Source of the DNA: an uncultured Clostridia bacterium
GTDB taxonomy: Bacteria > Bacillota > Clostridia > Tissierellales > Peptoniphilaceae
DNA: 28,653 nucleotides
Assembly: GCA_945916025.1 (NCBI GenBank)
Contig: CAMEGD010000003.1
Span: 1-28,653 of the forward strand
Reading direction: 5' to 3'
The notes beneath the pieces were generated by a model. That model did no database searches. It was not told where the DNA came from and saw only the letters and a list, made by a program, of their open reading frames with translations. The first letter of the stretch is position 1, and each line of letters opens with the position of its first letter. Shown in pieces: positions 13,625-22,456 of the stretch. A program made the position numbers and the translations under genes.

Positions 13625-16522
13625 TTGTATATGACAATTAAGGAAATAAAGGGCTACAGCCTGGTAGATAAGGCTTTTATAGAGGAGCTTAATTCTACTG
13701 CCTACTATCTTAAACACAATAAGACTAAGGCTGAAATTTTGTATTTGGAAAACGATGAGGATATTAAGACCTTTGGTATTGCTTTTAGGACTCCTCCTGA
13801 AGATTCAACTGGGGTAGCCCACATAGTTGAGCACTGTGTATTATCTGGATCCAGGAAGTACAAGACCAAGGAACCATTTATGGACCTGGTAAATTCTTCT
13901 ATGCAGACATTTTTAAATGCCATGACTTTTCCAGACAAGACTATTTATCCAGTGGCAACTAGGAATGAGAAAGACTTTTTTAACTTAATGGATGTTTATT
14001 TAGATGCTGTATTTTATCCAGCTATTTATGAAGTTAAGGAAATCTTTGAACAAGAGGGCTGGCACTTGGAACTGGAAGATGAAAGTGGAGACATAAAGTA
14101 CAACGGGGTAGTTTATAACGAAATGAGAGGGGCCTATTCTGATGCAGATGCCCAAGTTCAGGAACTTTTATCCCAAAGACTTCACCCAGATTCAACTTAT
14201 GCCCATGATTCTGGCGGAAATCCCCACGAAATAACTAATTTAACTTATGAGGACTTCTTAGACTTTCACAAAAGATACTATCACCCATCTAATTCCTATG
14301 TGTTTTTAAATGGGAATATGGATATTGAAAAGGTACTTTCCTATTTAGACCAGGATTACTTTTCTAACTTCTCATACCAAGACCCTAAGTCTGAAATAGT
14401 TATGAACAAGGACTTTGAGGAAGTTTTAGAGGCTGAGGATGTGTATTCTATAGGAAAGGAAGACCCTACTGAAGATAAGTCTTATTACGCCTATGGAGTT
14501 AGTCTTGGACTTTCAACTAATCCAAGGGATGATTTTATGAGGTCAATATTGACTGATATTATTATAGACTCTGATTCTTCAATTCTTAGGGACAAGCTTA
14601 TAGATTCTGGTATTGGTGAAGACTATTATTCCATAACTTCTTCTTCCCTACCTTTGGACTTTTTTATAGTTGCCAAGGGAACAAGTGGAGATGATTTAGA
14701 CAAGTTTGTGTCTATTATTGATGAAGGCCTAAAGGAAGCAGTAGAGAACAAAATCGACAAAAACCTTTTAGATGCAACTTTGAATTCCTTTGAGTTTTCC
14801 TTAAAGGAACTGGGAATCCACAAGGGAGTCCTACTTGGAATTTCAGCCTTAAAGGGTTGGCTTTACGGGACAAGTCCAATAGAGTCTCTAACTTTTAAGA
14901 ACTTATTGGAAGACCTAAAGAGGGACTTAGACAAGGGAATCGTTGAAGATTATATTAAAGAAAAGTTTTTAGATAATAAGCAAAAGATCCATCTAGTAGT
15001 AAGGCCGCAACCTGGACTATTTTTAGAAAAGGATGAAAGGGCTGATGAAAAGCTTAAAGACTTTAAGGAAGCCTTAAGTCCTGAAGAAATACAAGCCCTA
15101 GTTGAAAATACAAGAAGTCTTTTTGATTATCAGCTACAGGAAGATTCTAAAGAGGACAAGGACACAATTCCAAGACTTGGCCTTGAGGACATTTCTCCTG
15201 GAGTTAAGAGGATAAATACTAAGACTGAAGAAAAGGACTTTACTTCTATTTATGTAGATGAGTTTACAAATGATATTTTCTATATGAACCTGTCCTTTAA
15301 TTTAAAAAATCTAACTACAGAAGAACTTGGCTATGGAGGCATAGTTTTAGACTTGTTGGGATCTTTGGACACAGAAAATTATTCTTACAAGGACCTTTCT
15401 AATGAAATAGATATTAATACTGGTGGAATCAAGTTTTCAGTTTCTGCTTTTGAAGATTCAAAAAGTGATGACTACCAAGTTCTGGCAACTAGCTCAGGTA
15501 GGGCTGTTCCAGAAAAGATTGACGACTTTTTAGGCCTACTTGAAGAAATTATTTTAAGGACAAAATTCCAAGATAAAAAGAGAATTAAGGACATTTTAAT
15601 TATGAACAAGGGAGATTTGGAAAGTAATATTGAACAATCTGGCCACTCAGTTATTTCTTCTGAAATAAATTCTATGATGAATGATTCTTCAGATATTTTG
15701 AATAAGGTAGCTGGAAGGAAGTTCTTGTTCTTCTTAAAGGACCTACTTGAAAACTTTGATGAAAGAGCTGATGAAGTCTTAGAAAAGTTAAGGGTAGTTT
15801 ATAAAAAGTTGTTTAATAGGGACCTAATCCTTGTAGTTTCTGGAGAGGAACCTTGGTATGATATGGCCAAGGACTTTACAAGGGACCTACTTCCTAAGCT
15901 TTCAGAATTTGAGGAAAACTTAGATTATAGTAGGGATGAGATTAAGTCTTTAGCTTTAAAGAGCTCTTCTAATGTGGCATATGTAAGTGATGGCTTTAAT
16001 TATAAGAATTATGGCTATGAAAACTCTGGAACTTTAAGGGTATTGTCGAGAATTTTAAGCGGAGACTACCTCCATACTCAAATTAGGGCCAAGGGCGGCG
16101 CCTATGGATCTGGAATTTCTATAAATAATAAGGGAAATGTTACAACTTATTCTTATAGGGACCCAAATTTGGATAACACTTTCTCTGTTTATGACAATAT
16201 TCCTAAATACTTGGAAGAACTAAAGCTTTCAAAGGAAGATTTAACTAACTATATAATTTCAACTATGAACCAGTTTGATCCACCTATAACACCTTCCCAA
16301 TATACTTCAATCGCCTTGGCTAGACATTTTACTAAGATGACGGAAGAAGACTTGGAAAAGATGAAAAAGGAAGCAATTGAAACTAAGCCTGAAGACATAA
16401 GGGCCTATAAGGACATGTTTGTTAAGGCAAAGGACTCTAAGTTTTATGGTGTTTTAGGGTCAAGGGAATTAATAGAAAAATCTGAAAGAACTTATCAAGT
16501 TGTAGAAGATATGAATAAGTAG
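13625..16522 (+). CDS. M16C-family zinc metallopeptidase (presequence protease/insulinase type)
   Basis: A 965-residue protein, the full length of M16C peptidases such as PreP/CYM1. The inverted zinc motif HIVEH is at 66-70 (ligands H66 and H70, base E69), with the third ligand E166 in VVYNEMRGAYSD. The second half carries the family's substrate-contact segment RAKGGAYGSGISI. No signal peptide is present, so it is probably cytoplasmic and degrades peptides inside its closed chamber, consistent with an amino-acid-fermenting organism. The TTG at 13625 has AAGG seven bases upstream and is preferred. The ATG two codons later sits 13 bases from it. It is co-transcribed with the HAAS-domain gene and ends in a terminator. 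Confidence 0.95.
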   Translation: MYMTIKEIKGYSLVDKAFIEELNSTAYYLKHNKTKAEILYLENDEDIKTFGIAFRTPPEDSTGVAHIVEHCVLSGSRKYKTKEPFMDLVNSSMQTFLNAMTFPDKTIYPVATRNEKDFFNLMDVYLDAVFYPAIYEVKEIFEQEGWHLELEDESGDIKYNGVVYNEMRGAYSDADAQVQELLSQRLHPDSTYAHDSGGNPHEITNLTYEDFLDFHKRYYHPSNSYVFLNGNMDIEKVLSYLDQDYFSNFSYQDPKSEIVMNKDFEEVLEAEDVYSIGKEDPTEDKSYYAYGVSLGLSTNPRDDFMRSILTDIIIDSDSSILRDKLIDSGIGEDYYSITSSSLPLDFFIVAKGTSGDDLDKFVSIIDEGLKEAVENKIDKNLLDATLNSFEFSLKELGIHKGVLLGISALKGWLYGTSPIESLTFKNLLEDLKRDLDKGIVEDYIKEKFLDNKQKIHLVVRPQPGLFLEKDERADEKLKDFKEALSPEEIQALVENTRSLFDYQLQEDSKEDKDTIPRLGLEDISPGVKRINTKTEEKDFTSIYVDEFTNDIFYMNLSFNLKNLTTEELGYGGIVLDLLGSLDTENYSYKDLSNEIDINTGGIKFSVSAFEDSKSDDYQVLATSSGRAVPEKIDDFLGLLEEIILRTKFQDKKRIKDILIMNKGDLESNIEQSGHSVISSEINSMMNDSSDILNKVAGRKFLFFLKDLLENFDERADEVLEKLRVVYKKLFNRDLILVVSGEEPWYDMAKDFTRDLLPKLSEFEENLDYSRDEIKSLALKSSSNVAYVSDGFNYKNYGYENSGTLRVLSRILSGDYLHTQIRAKGGAYGSGISINNKGNVTTYSYRDPNLDNTFSVYDNIPKYLEELKLSKEDLTNYIISTMNQFDPPITPSQYTSIALARHFTKMTEEDLEKMKKEAIETKPEDIRAYKDMFVKAKDSKFYGVLGSRELIEKSERTYQVVEDMNK

Positions 16523-16530
16523 GATGTTAA

Positions 16531-16557
16531 AAGGCAGCTCGTGGGCTGCCTTTTTTT
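16531..16557 (+). terminator. Terminator of the HAAS/M16C operon
   Basis: AAGGCAGC pairs with GCTGCCTT around a six-base loop, followed by seven Ts, nine bases after the stop codon. Its reverse strand also ends in TTTT, so it can stop leftward transcripts too. Confidence 0.92.
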
Positions 16558-16576
16558 GGTTTTGTGATGGAAAATT

Positions 16577-16634
16577 TTTGCCTTCGTTGTTTAATGAACC
16601 TTTGGTTCATTAGGGTCGATGTGGCCATCGACCA
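16577..16634. repeat. Hairpin repeat, copy A (double hairpin)
   Basis: This copy begins TTTGCCTTCG, then has an 18-base segment absent from copy B, then 30 bases that match copy B at 27 positions. Two hairpins form in tandem: TAATGAACC/GGTTCATTA (9 bp, loop TTT) and GGTCGATG/CATCGACC (8 bp, loop TGGC). It lies between the convergent M16C peptidase and phospholipase D genes. No T run follows on either strand, so it is unlike the terminators in this window. Confidence 0.75.
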
Positions 16635-16671
16635 CTACTGGAGGGGAAGTTACTTTATTTGTCTTATACTA

Positions 16672-18084
16672 CTAAAATGTGGAAAGGCCGGTTACTTCTT
16701 GAATATAATATAGGATATTTTTCCAAAGTTTGTCTTCTGAAAAATCTTCATAATCTAAGGTATAAATGCCCTCTTGATTTTCCCAAATCCTATCCCAATA
16801 TTCTAAAACATTTTTCATTTCTTCCAGGTCCTTATTCCCTTCTACCCTTAAATCTGTTTCCAAGTTTAGGTCTTGCAAGTTTCTTCTTGTAAAGTTTGCA
16901 GAGCCTCCTACTACATATAAGTTTTCTTGGTCTTCTTTAATAAATATTTTTGCATGATATTGTTCCCCATTGGTCTTGTACCATCTGACTTTAGCGCCAC
17001 TTTTTACTAATTCTGCTGCTACTTGTTTGTTGGGGATTCCAATTTTCTTTACTCCAAAGGCGTCTTTGTTTAGGTCTAAAACTAACCTTACATCTACTCC
17101 TTTTTCCGCTGCTTTTTTCAATCCATTTACAATATCCCTATCTCCAATGTAAAAGGCACCTACAAATAACTTGTCTCCATGTCCAGAACTTTTTATATCT
17201 CTAAGGATAGAGTCCTTTATTTTTTCTTCTGTCAACACTTGGGTGGTATATGGTCCTTCACTTGTATCCTTGGTACTAAGGGAAAAGATTTGGGAGTCTG
17301 CTTTTGAAAACTTTGCTATTGCCTTTTCAGTTTCTAGTAAGTCTTCTAGAGCTTTTCCTGTAAATGAAAACCCAATATTGGAATGAAGGCTTGAACCGTC
17401 ATGGGGATTTGCAGATATAATCATCCCTTCTTTTTCGTTCATAAGAATTTTTCTGTGATTTGCCTTAAAATTTAATAAGTCCAAGTATGATCCTAAGGAC
17501 ACGCCCCTTTCCCCTGGCCTAAATATATTTGGAAACTTGCCATTTTCTTTAGGGGAGATGTGTTTAAAATAGGCTCTGTATAGGTTTGAGTATAGGGGAT
17601 TGGAGTCTTTCACCTTGTTTAGGTCAGTTATAATTATTTCTACTCCTGCCTCTTTCATTTCAAGAAAATGTTCAGGTACATAAGACCCATAAAAGGTATT
17701 TATTGGATCTGTTATTAGGGTGATTTTTATATTTGGGCTTTCTTTCTTTTTCTTAATTATTTTATTTGCTAGGTCCCTGGAAATAGTTTGAAAGTCAAAG
17801 TTTTTATGGTCATAATCGTCGTTAAATAAAAAGAAGTCTAGGACTATAAAGTCTTCAGCTTGCTCAATGAGTTCAAAAACCTTAGAGAAAATATGTCTTT
17901 CTTCTTTTAGATTTCCATTTTTATCTTTATATCTTAGGTCATACAAAAACTTTACTTGCCCATTGTGAAAAGAGCCTTCATAGGATAGGCCTTCTTCCAT
18001 GGGTCTTAATTTTTCTTTTATAAATACCAAAAGTGGTATAATTATTAAAATAAATAGGAGAATTATTTTTATTGTGTTTTTCAT
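16672..18084 (-). CDS. Phospholipase D-family protein, membrane-anchored
   Basis: A 470-residue protein with an N-terminal hydrophobic anchor (KIILLFILIIIPLLVFI, 6-22), so the enzyme domain probably faces outside. Two HKD-type half-sites are visible: H210/K212 in NHRKILM, followed by ISANPHDGSS, and H377/K379 in YHAKIFIKED, followed by GGSANFTRRN. This is the arrangement of cardiolipin synthases and related phosphatidyltransferases or nucleases. The first site has N where HxKx4D usually has D, which may affect activity. The length is near that of cardiolipin synthases, but only one membrane span is present. GAGGT lies five bases before the ATG. It is a single-gene unit framed by two copies of a hairpin repeat. 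Confidence 0.85.
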   Translation of the reverse strand: MKNTIKIILLFILIIIPLLVFIKEKLRPMEEGLSYEGSFHNGQVKFLYDLRYKDKNGNLKEERHIFSKVFELIEQAEDFIVLDFFLFNDDYDHKNFDFQTISRDLANKIIKKKKESPNIKITLITDPINTFYGSYVPEHFLEMKEAGVEIIITDLNKVKDSNPLYSNLYRAYFKHISPKENGKFPNIFRPGERGVSLGSYLDLLNFKANHRKILMNEKEGMIISANPHDGSSLHSNIGFSFTGKALEDLLETEKAIAKFSKADSQIFSLSTKDTSEGPYTTQVLTEEKIKDSILRDIKSSGHGDKLFVGAFYIGDRDIVNGLKKAAEKGVDVRLVLDLNKDAFGVKKIGIPNKQVAAELVKSGAKVRWYKTNGEQYHAKIFIKEDQENLYVVGGSANFTRRNLQDLNLETDLRVEGNKDLEEMKNVLEYWDRIWENQEGIYTLDYEDFSEDKLWKNILYYIQEVTGLSTF

Positions 18085-18159
18085 TATTTACCTCATACAT
18101 TGGTGCTTTTATTATATTTTTATACCCAATTTATTTTTTATGTAGCTTTAGGGGTTTTA

Positions 18160-18202
18160 TTTGCCTTCGGTTCGTTATGGTCGATGTGGGCATCGACCAT
18201 AA
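18160..18202. repeat. Hairpin repeat, copy B (single 12-bp hairpin)
   Basis: TTTGCCTTCG, then 30 bases matching copy A at 27 positions. TTATGGTCGATG (18175-18186) and CATCGACCATAA (18191-18202) form a perfect 12-bp stem with loop TGGG. Differences from copy A are compensated so that the stem is kept, which favours a role for the structure. It lies between the asnA terminator and the phospholipase D promoter region. Confidence 0.78.
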
Positions 18203-18261
18203 CAGAGGCGGTTTGGAACTGTATTGGCAAAAATTCGATGGGTGGGATTTGGAGTAAGTGC

Positions 18262-18286
18262 AAAAAAAAAAGGAGGCTAGGCCTCC
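18262..18286 (-). terminator. Terminator of asnA
   Basis: On the minus strand GGAGGC and GCCTCC pair around CTA or a short loop, followed by ten Ts, four to five bases after the asnA stop codon. Confidence 0.9.
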
Positions 18287-18290
18287 AATT

Positions 18291-19298
18291 TTATAGTAAT
18301 ATTATATTATGTTTTTCACATTCTTCTACCATTTCTTTTGGCCATAGACTTGCTTGTACTTCTCCTACATGGACTCTTCCAAGTAAAAGCATACATAGTC
18401 TTGATTGGCCTATACCTCCACCTATTGTGTAAGGTAATTCTCCATTTAGTAGTTTTTTATGATAGTCTAAAGTTTTTCTATTTTCGTTATTAGAAATTCT
18501 TAATTGTTCTGCTAAGGATTCTTCACTTACTCTAATTCCCATACTGGAAATTTCCATAGCCATATTTAATGGTTCGAACCAAAACAAGATATCTCCATTT
18601 AAGGACCAATCGTCATAGTCTGGAGCTCTGCCATCATGGGGCATTCCATTTGAAAGTACTCCCCCAATTTCTTCAATAAAAACGCAGCCCTTTTCTTTGG
18701 CGATTAGGTTTTCCCTTTCTTTAGGTGTCTTATCTGGATACATGTCTAGTAGTTCTTGGGAAGTTATAAAGAATATTTCATCAGGAAGCTTGTAAACTGC
18801 TTCTGGATACTTATACCAAACTGCATTTTGAAGGTGTTTTATTACCTTAAAAATTTGTTTAACAGTTTCTCTAAGGGTTTCCTTGTTTCTGTCTTCTTTT
18901 CTAATTACCTTTTCCCAGTCCCATTGGTCCACATAACAAGAATGTAGATTATCTAAGTCTTCATCCCTTCTAATGGCATTCATATTAGTATAAAGGCCTT
19001 CACCTGGCTCATAGCCATATCTTTTAAGGGCAAGTCTCTTCCATTTTGCAAGGGATTGAACAACTTCTATATCTTCCATTGGAACATCTTTTATATCAAA
19101 CCTAACAGGTCTTTCAACACCGCTTAGATTGTCATTTAAACCTGAACTTTTTTCTACAAAAAGTGGGGCTGATGCCCTATCTAGATTCATCTGTCTACCA
19201 AATTCCTTTTGGAATAGGTCCCTTATAAATTTTATTGCTTCTTGAGTCTCCCTAGTAGTTAATACAGGATTATAATCTTCTGGGATAAATAAACCCAT
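18291..19298 (-). CDS. asnA: Aspartate-ammonia ligase
   Basis: A 335-residue ammonia-dependent asparagine synthetase, the usual AsnA length. Diagnostic segments include FGRQMNLDRASAPLF, GVERPVRFDI, the residues around LHSCYVDQWDWEKV, and the C-terminal TIGGGIGQSRLCMLLL. It makes asparagine from aspartate, ammonia and ATP, using a class II aminoacyl-tRNA-synthetase-like fold. The frame is open upstream to a GTG at 19307, but that GTG is part of the Shine-Dalgarno (AGAGGTG). The ATG at 19296-19298, six bases downstream, is the better start. It is a single-gene unit with its own promoter and terminator. No T-box leader was found. Confidence 0.97.
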   Translation of the reverse strand: MGLFIPEDYNPVLTTRETQEAIKFIRDLFQKEFGRQMNLDRASAPLFVEKSSGLNDNLSGVERPVRFDIKDVPMEDIEVVQSLAKWKRLALKRYGYEPGEGLYTNMNAIRRDEDLDNLHSCYVDQWDWEKVIRKEDRNKETLRETVKQIFKVIKHLQNAVWYKYPEAVYKLPDEIFFITSQELLDMYPDKTPKERENLIAKEKGCVFIEEIGGVLSNGMPHDGRAPDYDDWSLNGDILFWFEPLNMAMEISSMGIRVSEESLAEQLRISNNENRKTLDYHKKLLNGELPYTIGGGIGQSRLCMLLLGRVHVGEVQASLWPKEMVEECEKHNIILL

Positions 19299-19332
19299 CT
19301 TTAACACCTCTTTCTGAATAAATATAAATTCA

Positions 19333-19361
19333 ATTATACATAAGTTTTTATTTTAATTCAA
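19333..19361 (-). promoter_or_regulatory. Promoter of asnA
   Basis: On the minus strand TTGAAT (19356-19361) and TATAAT (19333-19338) are 17 bases apart, about 35 bases upstream of the asnA start. The short leader leaves no room for a T-box. Confidence 0.7.
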
Positions 19362-19488
19362 CTGTAAATCTTTTATTTATATTAAGCTATTTTAAAATCT
19401 AAAAATAATTTTGAATTTTGTACTATAATCTTGTTAGGTTTTATTATTTTTTTCGTATTAACTAGTGAAGATGAAAGTGAGGTGGCTT

Positions 19489-20043
19489 ATGAATGAAATT
19501 AGAGATAGACGGATTATTAAAAAGATTATAAAGAAAGATGAAAATGGCATAATTGATTTAGTTGATATTTATGGCGGTCTTTTAAAGTCTATAATTTCTA
19601 AAAAGCTTTCCTTTCTACCAGATGAAATAGATGAAGTTATGAATGATACATTACTTAAAATTTGGAGCAATATTGAATATTTTGACCCTTCTAAGGGAAC
19701 TTTTAAAAATTGGATCTGTGCCATAGGAACTTTTCAAGCTATAGACAAAGTTCGAAAGGTCTATGATAAGTCCTTAACCTTGCCCCTTGATGAAGGTATT
19801 GTAAGTCAAGATACTAATCTAGATGAAAACCTCTTGAGAGATGAACTATACGCTCAACTTTTAGACTTAATTAATACTTTGAAATATCCAGATAGTGAGA
19901 TATTTTTGGATTTATTTTTCAATGACTTGTCCTATGAAGAGGTTTCCAAAAAGTACGGAATTAAAATATCTAATTTATACACCATTGTTTCTCGTGGTAG
20001 AAAAAAGCTTAGACAAGCTTACAAGGAGGAAAATAATGAATGA
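19489..20043 (+). CDS. ECF-type RNA polymerase sigma factor
   Basis: A 184-residue sigma-70-family factor with the short ECF architecture. Region 2 spans about 20-92 (DLVDIYGGLLKSII, then DEVMNDTLLKIW and FKNWICAIGTFQAIDKVR), and region 4 about 135-180 (LSYEEVSKKYGIKISNLYTI followed by VSRGRKKLRQA). The frame opens at a GTG at 19465, but the ATG at 19489 has GAGGTG four bases upstream and is preferred. It overlaps the next gene, a DUF4179 membrane protein, by eight bases. This is the usual layout of an ECF factor and the partner that controls it. A TATAAT at 19424-19429 may be a -10, but no good -35 is seen, perhaps because the promoter is read by the factor itself. Confidence 0.92.
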   Translation: MNEIRDRRIIKKIIKKDENGIIDLVDIYGGLLKSIISKKLSFLPDEIDEVMNDTLLKIWSNIEYFDPSKGTFKNWICAIGTFQAIDKVRKVYDKSLTLPLDEGIVSQDTNLDENLLRDELYAQLLDLINTLKYPDSEIFLDLFFNDLSYEEVSKKYGIKISNLYTIVSRGRKKLRQAYKEENNE

Positions 20044-21139
20044 AAAAAACATATATGAAATTTTAAATAGGGCTAAAGTACCTTATGAAGAACCTATATC
20101 TGACCTGTCTAAGGAAGATAAAAATAAGATATCTGAAAATTTTCTTTCTTCTATAGAAAGGAAGAAAAAGAGGTCTTTTAAGAAATTAAGCCTTGTTGCA
20201 GCTATGTTTATTTTATTATTTTCTATTACTGGTCCAGGAAGGGCCATAATAGATAATTTAATAGACCTTTACGATGAAATGGAAAGCCCAATTTCAGACT
20301 ACAGTATAGAGCCTAAAAAGATTGAAAACCTAGTTACCCACATAGATAAATCTGTAGAAGACCAAGGGATAAAAGTTACCCTAAGGGATGCCTTTAGGGA
20401 TGGAGATACTATTTATGTAAATGTAGTTTATGAAGTTGTTGGTGGTGAAATACTGGATCAGTTTCATGAAGATGCTTCACCTATTCCTGGAGCTATGATG
20501 GAACTATCTAAAGATGGTCAAAGAATACATGATTCTAGTGGGACTGTTATAGGAGCAATTCCAAATAATAAGTCTGACCAACAATTTTACAAGTTTGAAC
20601 TATATCCTAATATGAATATAGGAGATTCAGATACTTTATTACTAAAACAGAATTATATGGATGTAGCTGATTTTAGTTTTCTAGATTTTTCAAAGGAAGA
20701 TTTTGGGCTTACTAATGCAAAAAGAATAAATGTAGAGGGAAATTGGGACATGGAATTTTCCATAAAGGACTCATCCAAAGATCTTAATACTAGGGTAATC
20801 CCAGTAAATGAAAGCCCTGTGGATATAGAAAAAGAAAGGTTTACTATTGAGTCCATCAGGATTAATGACTTTTCTATACAAATACAAACAAATTATGAAA
20901 ACCCAGAGGTTTCAACAGGGGGATATAGTCTACTAGTCACTAATGACAATGAAGAGAGTATGGTAATTAGGCACTCTTCTGGTAGTATGCGGGTAACAAA
21001 ACACCAAATTGTAGGGTCTGATGATTTTAATTTTGTAGATTCTGACTATATTAAAATTAAACCTGTTGTAATGACTAACTATCTAAGTAATGAATATAAG
21101 GAAGTAGAAGGTCGGGAAATTACTGTTAATTTAAGATAA
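20036..21139 (+). CDS. DUF4179-domain membrane protein (probable anti-sigma partner)
   Basis: A 367-residue single-pass membrane protein. A short cytoplasmic N-terminus (1-49) is followed by one span (about 50-67, KLSLVAAMFILLFSI) and a large extracellular part. The segment just outside the membrane (GPGRAIIDNLIDLYDE and then IDKSVEDQGIKVTLRDAFRDG) is typical of DUF4179, and the remainder resembles the immunoglobulin-like DUF5643 region. The ATG overlaps the end of the sigma-factor gene, with AAGGAGG upstream, so the pair is translationally coupled. By analogy it holds the sigma factor inactive until an envelope signal arrives. That role is inferred from pairing, not shown by a zinc-binding anti-sigma motif, which is absent. 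Confidence 0.82.
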   Translation: MNEKNIYEILNRAKVPYEEPISDLSKEDKNKISENFLSSIERKKKRSFKKLSLVAAMFILLFSITGPGRAIIDNLIDLYDEMESPISDYSIEPKKIENLVTHIDKSVEDQGIKVTLRDAFRDGDTIYVNVVYEVVGGEILDQFHEDASPIPGAMMELSKDGQRIHDSSGTVIGAIPNNKSDQQFYKFELYPNMNIGDSDTLLLKQNYMDVADFSFLDFSKEDFGLTNAKRINVEGNWDMEFSIKDSSKDLNTRVIPVNESPVDIEKERFTIESIRINDFSIQIQTNYENPEVSTGGYSLLVTNDNEESMVIRHSSGSMRVTKHQIVGSDDFNFVDSDYIKIKPVVMTNYLSNEYKEVEGREITVNLR

Positions 21140-21148
21140 AAGAAAATC

Positions 21149-21176
21149 CGCCTATTAGCATTTTTGCTAGTAGGCG
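21149..21176. terminator. Bidirectional terminator between the DUF4179 and malic enzyme genes
   Basis: CGCCTATTAGC and GCTAGTAGGCG pair (one G-T) around six bases. The plus strand continues AATTTTTT and the minus strand GGATTTTCTTTT, so it serves both convergent genes. Confidence 0.9.
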
Positions 21177-21185
21177 AATTTTTTC

Positions 21186-22373
21186 TTATTTGTCTTCTGG
21201 TACTATTCTATTTACGGCAGTTTCTATAGCTGCTGTTCTTACTGCTAAGGAAACTGCTGCTGCTACTCTAAGGTCAAAGGCCTTAGGTAGGATATAGTTT
21301 TCGTTTAATTCTTCTTCTGAAACTAGGGATGCTATTGCAGTTGCTGCTGCTATTTTCATCTCTTCGTTAATTTCTCTAGCCCTTACTTCAAAGGCTCCTT
21401 TAAAAATTCCAGGGAAGGCTAATACATTATTTACTTGGTTAGGAAAATCTGATCTTCCTGTTCCCATTATTCTAATTCCACCAGCTTTTGCTACTTCTGG
21501 TAGGACTTCTGGTATTGGGTTAGCCATAGCAAAGGCAATGGCATCTTTGTTCATAGATCTTACCATTTCTTCTGTTACAATGTTTGGTACTGATACTCCT
21601 AAGAAAATATCTGCTCCCTTCATTGCTTCTTCAAGGCCACCAGTTCTTTTTTCTTTGTTAGTTGTCTTAGCAAGTTCTAGTCTTATTGGATCTAATTTTG
21701 TATCTTCTGGGTCTAAGATTCCCCTAGAGTTACATATTATAACATCCTTTAGACCAGCGCTAAGTAATAGCTTTGATATAGCAATTCCAGCTGCTCCTGC
21801 TCCTGATACTGCTGCAACACAGTCCTTTATGTCCTTTCCTACTACCTTAAGGGCATTTATTATCCCAGCTAAAACTACTATTGCAGTTCCATGTTGGTCA
21901 TCGTGAAATACTGGAATATCTAATTCTTTTTTTAGTCTTTCTTCGATTTCAAAACATTTTGGTGCTTGGATATCTTCTAGGTTTATTCCTCCAAAGGTGG
22001 GAGCTATTTGTTTTACTGTTTCTATTATTGTTTCTGTATCTTGAGATTCTAAACAAATTGGGAAGGCATCTACTCCTGCAAAGGCCTTAAACAATACTGC
22101 CTTTCCTTCCATAACTGGCATACCTGCTCTTGAGCCTATATTTCCTAAGCCTAATACTGCAGATCCATCTGTTACTACTGCTACCATATTTCCTTTATTT
22201 GTATACTCATAGATTAAATCTGCATCTTCAGCTATATCCTTACAAGGTTCTGCTACTCCTGGTGAGTAAGCAAGGGATAGGTCTCTTGCATCGTTAACTT
22301 GTACTTTTGAAACTACTTCTATCTTACCTTGGTTATCTTTGTGTAACTTTAGTGCATCTTCTCTTAGTGACAT
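21186..22373 (-). CDS. NAD(P)-dependent malic enzyme
   Basis: A 395-residue enzyme, the length of the short bacterial malic enzymes. It has the substrate loop AYSPGVAEPC (33-42), GLGNIGSRAGMPVMEGKAVL (75-94), the metal-site HDDQHGTA (162-169), and the nucleotide loop GAGAAG (194-199, in VSGAGAAGIAISKLLL), followed by ANPIPE. It decarboxylates malate to pyruvate with reduction of NAD or NADP. The cofactor preference was not determined. AAGGAG lies six bases before the ATG. It is a single-gene unit between a bidirectional terminator and its own promoter. In a fermenter it would supply pyruvate and reducing power. Confidence 0.95.
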   Translation of the reverse strand: MSLREDALKLHKDNQGKIEVVSKVQVNDARDLSLAYSPGVAEPCKDIAEDADLIYEYTNKGNMVAVVTDGSAVLGLGNIGSRAGMPVMEGKAVLFKAFAGVDAFPICLESQDTETIIETVKQIAPTFGGINLEDIQAPKCFEIEERLKKELDIPVFHDDQHGTAIVVLAGIINALKVVGKDIKDCVAAVSGAGAAGIAISKLLLSAGLKDVIICNSRGILDPEDTKLDPIRLELAKTTNKEKRTGGLEEAMKGADIFLGVSVPNIVTEEMVRSMNKDAIAFAMANPIPEVLPEVAKAGGIRIMGTGRSDFPNQVNNVLAFPGIFKGAFEVRAREINEEMKIAAATAIASLVSEEELNENYILPKAFDLRVAAAVSLAVRTAAIETAVNRIVPEDK

Positions 22374-22409
22374 AATCTACTCCTTAATTATTATTTTGTA
22401 TTTGATTTT

Positions 22410-22437
22410 ATTATAACAGATGTCAACTTAAAGACAA
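22410..22437 (-). promoter_or_regulatory. Promoter of the malic enzyme gene
   Basis: On the minus strand TTGTCT (22432-22437) and TATAAT (22410-22415) are 16 bases apart, about 37 bases upstream of the start codon. A TTGACA also overlaps this spacer but has no -10 at proper distance. Confidence 0.65.
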
Positions 22438-22456
22438 GAAGACTTAAGCTATTTTC

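Noticed and set aside
16577..16634. Copy A of the hairpin repeat as a plain terminator of the phospholipase D gene
   Set aside because: No T run follows either hairpin on the minus strand, and the same sequence recurs upstream of the gene.
19299..19307. GTG as the start of asnA
   Set aside because: The GTG is part of the Shine-Dalgarno AGAGGTG. The ATG six bases downstream gives the normal AsnA N-terminus.
19299..19464. T-box or other leader upstream of asnA
   Set aside because: The promoter sits about 35 bases from the start, and no stem or T-box-like sequence is present.
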